Of a stretch of DNA of 64,000 bases, positions 59,493 to 64,000 are shown piece after piece. The DNA lies in contig JAANDG010000210.1 in the NCBI GenBank assembly GCA_036852015.1, positions 159,929-223,928 of the forward strand, in the 5' to 3' direction. The notes beneath the pieces are model-generated. The model worked only from the letters and a program-made list of their open reading frames with translations. It was not told where the DNA came from and ran no database searches. Source of the DNA: Pelodera strongyloides. Taxonomy: Eukaryota; Nematoda; Chromadorea; Rhabditida; Rhabditidae. The number at the start of each line of letters is the position of its first letter. Position 1 is the first letter of the stretch. A program made the position numbers and the translations under genes.

Positions 59493-61904
59493 ATGTCGGA
59501 AAAGCTACCACCAGGTTCGTATTTTATCTATGAATTTATTTTTCATTAGTTAAATAAATACTTCTATAACACCAAGGTTTGCCGGAGCAAGACCACTAAT
59601 TGCGCAGGAGGTGCGCAAGCGGTGCGCGAAAAGTGCACAATTCCAGCTGGCGCAATATGGTACAATTCAGGCGCTCTTGTGGTGCACCTACTTTTGAGCA
59701 TGCGGCGCATCCCTGGCACACCTTTCGCGCACCTCGATATACTAGTTCTACCAACATAATAATATAACAAAAATACATTCAGGAACTCTTTGTGCTGTGT
59801 GTGAAGACGTCGCGACTGGTAATCACTATTCTGTCGCATCCTGTAATGGGTAAGTTCTTCAGATTTAGTTTACTCTTATCCTTTTTATGAACTCTTTTAT
59901 ACTCCCTCAATCACTGTTTCAGTACCTACCATGCCCATACCTACCCCAGTCATAGTCATACTGCGGCTGAGTTCTTGCATATGGAAGGGGTCCCCCTGGT
60001 AGTCTACCTGAGGCCCTATTCACCAACACACATAAGCCCTGTGTTCACGAGCCTCTGAATCTCTTCTGCTCTCGCACTCTCTAAGCACTCTTTAGCTCCC
60101 TGGGGAGGCCAGGGCCAGGGAGGGCTCCCTTAGTGTTGGTGAATACGGCCTCTGTAGAATAGCGCCTCTGCCGCGGGCTAGTTCTCCTCTCGTGCGAATA
60201 GACTTATATCTGGGTTATTGTTTCTTAGATGTAAGTGAAATGTTCATAGAAATATTTTTCATTTATTATTGCCACCATAAACTGTAATTATATCAAACGC
60301 TTTTTTCAGATGCAAGACGTTCTTCCGCAGAGCCATTGTGGTGAGCCTCTATTTTCGTTTTCTTTAATTTTCGATCCAGCCTTATTGGCTTTTACCTGTA
60401 CAGAGGCCGGTTTCACCAACATTTAAAGGGAGAGGCCCATGAGAATAAAGTTTTCCTCAATTTGCTTGCACAGAATGTCCGGAATTTCAGAAATATTACT
60501 GTGAGAACCGCATTATTTGAAGCCTGGAACTCACAGAGTTATTCTCCGGCAAACAGTTCGGTCAGGTACCGTTGTCAGGATCAATTTTCGCGCTTTTAGG
60601 GCATTCCTGTGTTGGAAACGCCTCGTTATAATTGTAGTAATGATCTATATTCGCTAGAACATTATTACGTTGAAAAAGAATGCAAGTGCACGGATATAAA
60701 CCATAAAAACTAATTTTTGTGTTGCTGACTACGGTACCTGGTCGAACTGTTTAGCATAGAATATCTCTGCGAGTTCTAGATGCAAATTTATGCGGTTTTC
60801 ACAGTAATATTTCTGAGATACCGGACATTGTGCCCGAGAAAATTGAAGAAATTCTTTTTCTCGTGGGCCTCTCCCTTTAATAGAGATTTATTGATTATTC
60901 AAAGTACATAATCAAATTGTCTGTTGCGCACTATTTTGTTGCACACGGAAGTTCCGTGCCAAACGGAAATGTTGGTGGAACCGGCCTCAGCACCGAATTC
61001 AGTGGCCGTGTGCACGAACAGCGGGAACCTCCCTGGGTGGGAGAAATTGGCTCTGCGTGTCCGATTCTTGTGATCCCTCTCTTTCCCTCACCTCCCACTG
61101 GGCGGCTGGGAGCCTCACGGCGCGTTCATGCATACGAGAATACGGCCACAGATCATCTATTTTTCATTTTTAGAAAATTCCCAAATAAAATTTTTAAAAG
61201 TTATTTCTTTCCAGAATAAACGCAACTTTGTGTGCATGGGAAATGGCAACTGCCCGGTCAACAAAGGTTGGTATTTTTCAAAAAAGTTATTTAAAAAATA
61301 CTAATTAAAGCGAAATACCGGCCGGTTTTTGAAACACATGGACAACTGAATTCTTACATATTAATGCAAATTTGCTCGAATTTAGCTCGATTTTTTATTC
61401 TAATTTGTGTTCATCATAAGCTGCATAAGAGTGCTGATGTACACGATGTGTTTTCAAAAACCGGTCGGCATTTCACTTTAATGTAGGATATAGGGCGTCA
61501 GACAACGTGCCGTAATCCGTAACACTTACTTAATTAAAAATATCTACAGTAAATCAAGTTGATTAGTAGATGTCCGCAATAGATTCCGCAATAGAATAAA
61601 AGAAAGCTAAATACGAATACAGTTCCTAAACCAACATTTATATATTCTTCTTGTTAAGCAAAATAACGGCCGGTTTTGAAACGTATGTCAAATAACTTCA
61701 TCCCTTATGCAAATGTGCATTATTAGAATAAAAAAATCGACCCCAATTCGACCCCACTTAGCGTAAATATATTGAAATGCGGTTCTTGCAGGTGAGTTTC
61801 AAGAACCGGCCATAATTTCGCTTTAAAATATCATTCAGGTGTCCGCTGCGCGTGCCGGCATTGTCGACTCAAGAAATGTCTCGCTGCTGGGATGAGCACA
61901 AACG
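59493..61904 (+). CDS. Nuclear hormone receptor, 5' part with complete DNA-binding domain (ligand-binding exons not seen)
   Basis: Exons: 59493-59514, 59783-59849, 60310-60340, 61215-61266, 61839-61904. Junctions are GT/AG and phases chain to 79 codons plus one base. The start at 59493 gives eight residues before the domain. Zinc module 1 begins LCAVCEDVATG and includes the P-box CNGCKTFFRR. Module 2 has FVCMGNGNCPVN and the block CRHCRLKKCLAAGM. All eight zinc-binding cysteines are present, so the DNA-binding domain looks intact. The sequence matches the expanded HNF4-derived nematode receptor group. A good donor (GTAGGC) follows the last exon, so the transcript should continue, but about 40 bases later a gypsy element begins and runs past the window. 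The ligand-binding domain may lie beyond it or be lost. I cannot name the receptor. Confidence 0.9.
60423..60880. repeat. TTAA element, AGGGAGAGGCCC family (copy 2)
   Basis: This is the same 450-base palindromic element as at 17689-18146, with TTAA at both ends. It lies in intron 3 of the nuclear receptor gene (60341-61214). The two copies differ by scattered substitutions. Confidence 0.85.
61305..61481. repeat. TTAA palindromic element, GGCCGG family (receptor intron 4)
   Basis: TTAA at both ends, well-preserved arms, 39 bases after the donor of receptor exon 4 in intron 4 (61267-61838). Confidence 0.88.
61654..61826. repeat. TTAA palindromic element, GGCCGG family, subfamily C (receptor intron 4)
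   Basis: TTAA at both ends, AGCAAAATAACGGCCGG start, core with CGACCCCAATTCGACCCC. Its right TTAA is only 12 bases from the start of receptor exon 5. Confidence 0.85.
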
Positions 61905-61942
61905 GTAGGCATAATACATATATTAGATCAGTCATTTATTCG

Positions 61943-62224
61943 TGACACCATCAAAATTAGGTGTTTTCTGATTTTGAAACTGTTGTAGAGTGATATGTCG
62001 GCACACAGTAAATAATCCAATACTTTATTGATAACCGAGAGACGATAAGAGTCGAAGGAACAGAGCTGAGGCTCTGACCTGATCTGATTACATTGTCTAG
62101 GGCGCTGGTATAAGTAGCTAGTTATTGGTATGCTGATGAGCATAATGTCTGTCATAACAACTATCCTAGACAACCTAATTATATCTCTGTGAGGGAAACT
62201 AATAGAATACGTTACTCCCTAACA
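61943..62224 (-). repeat. Probable 3' LTR of the gypsy element
   Basis: Directly after the purine tract, the minus strand reads TGTTAGGGAG and closes about 280 bases later with GGTGTCA, giving the expected TG...CA ends. There are no coding motifs inside. Boundaries are tentative because the partner LTR is outside the window. Confidence 0.55.
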
Positions 62225-62233
62225 TCTCCCTTC

Positions 62234-64000
62234 TTAATTAAGAGAGTAAGTTTGCTTAGACGGATCTACAATTAATCTTCTGGTTGGTTGACGAGTCCTC
62301 CTGGGTCGATCCGGAAGCGGCGACGTCGGCGGCGTTGTCTCGTCCTGGGTGCGATCCTCTAGCATTCGATCCAGTGTCGATGGCAGATCCGTGAACACGT
62401 CGGGCGCAGCATCATCAACTTGGGGGTCCTTTGGCTTTGGCTCGATGTCGAATTCTTCACAGAATATCTTTACGGCATCCTCACAGCTTCTCGGACGGAG
62501 TTGATTTGCATGGCGTCTCCATACAATTCCATTGCTGATCTCCACGTCGTACATTGATCTTCCACGGGTCTTCACAACGCGTCCTGGAGTCCACGATGGC
62601 TTCGACGGCTGACGGTAGTCACGCGCGTAGACACATTCATCGATATTGAACTTCTTCTTCTGTGCTCCATGACGGCGATTGTATTCCTGTGCCATCTTCG
62701 TCTTACTTCCTTGCAGACGAACGACATCCTTAGATCTATTTCCAAGGCGAGAGATAGGAGTAGTTAACTTTCGACCTATGAATAACTCACTTGGTGATCG
62801 TGGTCCTTTCGTAGACGGGCATGGCGTCGAACGGTATGTCATCAAGAACTTCTGTAGTGCCATACTGGTACTTCCTTCTCCCTTCATTTTAAGTAGCGCT
62901 CTCTTCAACGTATCGACGAAGCGCTCCGCCAATCCATTAGATTGCGGATGAAACGGTGATGAACGAAGGTGCTTGATTCCATTCTGACGGCAGTAGTCTT
63001 CGAATTCTCTCGATGTGAACTGGCTTCCATTATCCGAAACAAGTGTATCAGGGTAACCAAATCTGGCAAAAATTCACTCCAGCTGAGTAATCGTTGCGCT
63101 GGCGGTTGTTGTGTTCATTTCAACAATCTCAGGCCAACGAGAGTAGGAATCCACGACGACCAGAAACATTCTTCCATCCTGGGGTCCGGCGAAATCGATG
63201 TGAATCCTCTCCATAGGACGATTCGTTTCAGGCCATGGGTCAGTCTTCACGGGCATCTTCGCTGCGCGCTGGCAGTTGACACATCCTTTGTCGGTCCTGT
63301 CGATGTCCGTATCCATTCCGATCCAGTAGACATAAGTGCGTGCGAGAAGCTTCATTCTTGTCTGTCCTGGGTGTCCATCATGCAGCATTTTCAGAATCCT
63401 ACCACGGAGCTGTCGAGGTACGACAATCCGTTGACCAAGGAAAATACAATTATCCTTAACGGTCAGTTGATTCTGTTGACTTCTGAAGTTAAACAATGCT
63501 GAACCAGGAAGACAATGAGGCCACTTACCAGATTTCAATGCCTCGATGACAATTGGTAAAGTGAAATTCTTCTCCGTTGCGTCTTGAATGTCCTTCAGCG
63601 ACACTGGCAATCGGCTTGTTGTTTCCTCCAACACGGCGGCGATATCGGCTTCGACCCTTGCGATGACGACATCCTCATCCGGTGACGTGCTTGAGGCGAT
63701 AAGACGGGATAGTGCATCTGCTTGTCCGAACGAAGTTGTAGATCGGTACTGGATATCGAAATCGTATCCCAATAACTGCAGCGACCAACGCTGAAGTCTA
63801 TTCGCAGTGTGTGCTGGCACTCCTTTCTTGCTCCCGAATATGCTGAGTAGGGGGCGGTGATCTGTTAGCAACGTAATTCTTCTACCATAAATGTAGCGAT
63901 GAAACTTCTGCAAATACCAGAGCCAGTCCTTCCTTCTCCGTCTGACTGTAGTTCTTCTCTGCACTTGTTAGGGCACGGCTAGCATGACAGATAGCTTTCT
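62234..64000 (-). pseudogene. Gypsy pol fragment: RNase H and integrase, with one stop and one frameshift
   Basis: Minus strand, N to C: RNase H with TDHRPLL and ADALSRL, integrase zinc-binding residues H195/H198/C228/C231 (numbered in the 63964-63074 open segment), core motif HIDFAGP, then, after a stop, the NGLAERF block and a basic C-terminal domain ending at 62234. A single TGA at 63074-63076 interrupts an otherwise continuous frame inside the integrase core. Near 63912 the frame also shifts, because the RNase H residues upstream are read in another frame. The copy is therefore probably inactive yet recent. The remaining pol lies outside the window. Confidence 0.88.

Larger units (their letters stand above)
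61943..64000 (-). mobile_element. Ty3/gypsy LTR retrotransposon, 3' part, runs off the window
   Basis: From the right edge down to 62234 the minus strand carries the end of pol: RNase H, integrase zinc-binding domain, integrase core and a chromatin-proximal tail. Next comes a purine-rich tract (62226-62240) and a probable 3' LTR ending near 61943. The element lies opposite to the receptor gene, about 40 bases past the donor of its exon 5. Gag, protease, most of reverse transcriptase and the 5' LTR lie outside. The integrase HxxH-CxxC spacing and LTR start suggest a Mag-like lineage, which is tentative. Confidence 0.88.

Noticed and set aside
62679..63502. Plus-strand frames of 90 and 177 residues
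   Set aside because: They are antisense shadows of the gypsy integrase.

Overview
This is a eukaryotic window, most probably from a nematode. Coding exons are short, with GT/AG introns and TTTTCAG-like acceptors. Two minus-strand start codons lie just downstream of unpaired splice acceptors, as expected for spliced-leader trans-splicing. Short interstitial arrays of TTAGGC, the nematode telomere unit, occur in several places. A DNA-binding domain with a CNGCKTFFRR box resembles the expanded nematode nuclear receptors. The DNA is AT-rich and repeat-dense. I cannot name the species.

Three host genes can be assembled exon by exon with consistent reading phase. (1) 11935-21020, minus: a 14-exon gene for a 624-residue protein with three C-x2-C...H...C zinc fingers, a Gln/Pro-rich N-terminal half and an AT-hook-like basic patch. 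(2) 45287-52641, minus: a 14-exon gene for a 442-residue type I (class A) DnaJ/Hsp40 co-chaperone with J domain, Gly/Phe region, four CxxC zinc motifs and a C-terminal CaaX box. (3) 59493-61904, plus: the first five exons of a nuclear hormone receptor covering the whole DNA-binding domain. The ligand-binding exons are not seen, because a Ty3/gypsy element in the opposite orientation follows and runs off the window.

Mobile DNA dominates the rest. A decayed CR1/jockey-type LINE (minus) occupies about 5.94-8.76 kb. A damaged Ty3/gypsy element (minus) fills 61.94 kb to the window end. Between and inside the genes are many palindromic, non-coding elements that start TTAA-AG and end CT-TTAA. They fall into at least six sequence families that share the same TTAA boundary and terminal bases, pointing to one TTAA-targeting (piggyBac-like) mobiliser. 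The commonest family, with GGCCGG in its arms, has 21 recognisable members. It sits in three consecutive introns of the DnaJ gene, twice in one receptor intron and three times in two zinc-finger-gene introns. In one zinc-finger-gene intron, elements of different families lie end to end, sharing single TTAA sites.

The interval 21-45 kb shows no gene I can defend. It holds palindromes, minisatellites, GC-rich repeats, simple repeats and two weak exon candidates. The three host genes look functionally unrelated (transcription factor, chaperone, receptor). What joins them is the shared load of TTAA elements in their introns.
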